From assembly GCF_000746085.1 (NCBI RefSeq), contig NZ_JQKO01000013.1, positions 87,150-151,149 of the forward strand: a stretch of DNA of 64,000 nucleotides. The letters are read 5' to 3'. How positions within the stretch are numbered: position 1 is the first letter of the stretch; each line of letters starts with the position of its first letter. Below, piece after piece: positions 63,827 to 64,000 of this stretch. Below the pieces are notes generated by a model, which was not told the origin of the DNA, ran no database searches, and saw only the letters and a list, made by a program, of their open reading frames with translations. Both the position numbers and the translations under genes were made by a program. This stretch comes from Methylocapsa aurea (GTDB taxonomy: Bacteria > Pseudomonadota > Alphaproteobacteria > Rhizobiales > Beijerinckiaceae).

Positions 63827-64000
63827 TCATCGGATGAGCATTTGGGGCGGGTTTGAGTTGACGGCTCCTGGGGGGTGGATGGAGCCGATTTTATCGGCGC
63901 GCATTTTGGAGCGCAGCTCCTCGGCGACGAAGGAGGCGTCGACGCCGTCGCGAATGATCTGCGGCCGGACGAAGATGATCAGTTCCGTGCGCTTCAGTCG
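63827..64000 (-). CDS. gspD: C-terminal part of a type II secretion secretin (GspD-like), cut by the window edge
   Basis: The minus-strand frame entering from the right edge reads RLKRTELIIFVRPQIIRDGV and AEELRSKMR before a stop at 63827. The (T)ELIIF(V/I)RPQIIR block is the end of the conserved outer-membrane secretin domain, and DGVDASFVAEELRSKM resembles the S-domain tail of GspD proteins. An upstream start is outside the window. Convergent with the exporter gene after 19 bases, so it is not part of the same operon. Confidence 0.8.
   Translation of the reverse strand, partial: RLKRTELIIFVRPQIIRDGVDASFVAEELRSKMRADKIGSIHPPGAVNSNPPQMLIR

Overview
The window looks like chromosomal DNA of an alphaproteobacterium of the order Hyphomicrobiales (Rhizobiales), perhaps near the methylotrophic Beijerinckiaceae. 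This is inferred, not computed. The supporting features are high GC with strong GC3 bias, PQQ-linked genes, EcfG-type general-stress promoters (GGAAC-N16-CGTT), small families typical of the order (DUF2312, DUF2852, DUF1036, DUF2778, DUF3175), and composite palindromic repeats of a kind common in these genomes. No rRNA, tRNA or CRISPR array was found.

Layout. 1-8.5 kb is an accessory surface-polysaccharide zone: the tail of a membrane transporter, an alpha/beta hydrolase, a Wzy-like polymerase, a decayed IS5 transposase, an FkbM methyltransferase and an exported GH71-type glucanase. Several parts are AT-rich, including a very AT-rich gene-free stretch at 7.7-8.15 kb. 8.5-20.7 kb carries a RoxA/MauG-like di-heme cytochrome, a CHASE2 adenylate cyclase with a FecR-domain protein, a glutaminase-STAS-cyclic-nucleotide-binding fusion, a TonB-dependent receptor, a VOC protein and an orphan pqqC. 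20.9-39.2 kb is a stress island: class I aldolase and PfkB kinase; Lon, two Hsp20 proteins and an unknown protein; a KGG/DUF883/YqjE-like operon; a PQQ-type sugar dehydrogenase fused to cytochrome c; DUF3175 and PRC-barrel genes sharing an overlapping divergent EcfG promoter; broken mgtE and DUF892 genes; a P-type ATPase with a divergent MetK paralogue; and HMA-like and DUF5132-like proteins. 39.3-59.6 kb is mostly housekeeping: GntP permease, DUF2339, extensin-like protein, ArfB, SuhB, EF-P, DUF2778, DnaN, PBP1a, pyruvate kinase, formylglutamate amidohydrolase, OYE reductase and GalU. 59.9-63.8 kb is a tight three-gene set (glycosyltransferase, type II thioesterase, cyclic-peptide-type ABC exporter). 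The window ends in the C-terminus of a GspD-like secretin.

How the genes may work together. The cyclase could make the cAMP sensed by the glutaminase fusion encoded about 1.2 kb away. The stress island joins protein quality control, a glycolytic bypass, envelope proteins and cation transport, and three of its genes or operons have EcfG-like promoters. The glycosyltransferase/thioesterase/exporter set suggests a small exported peptide-like or acyl product whose assembly enzyme is not in the window. Composite palindromic repeats recur at gene 3' ends, and at four genes the repeat's terminal CTAG supplies the TAG stop codon.
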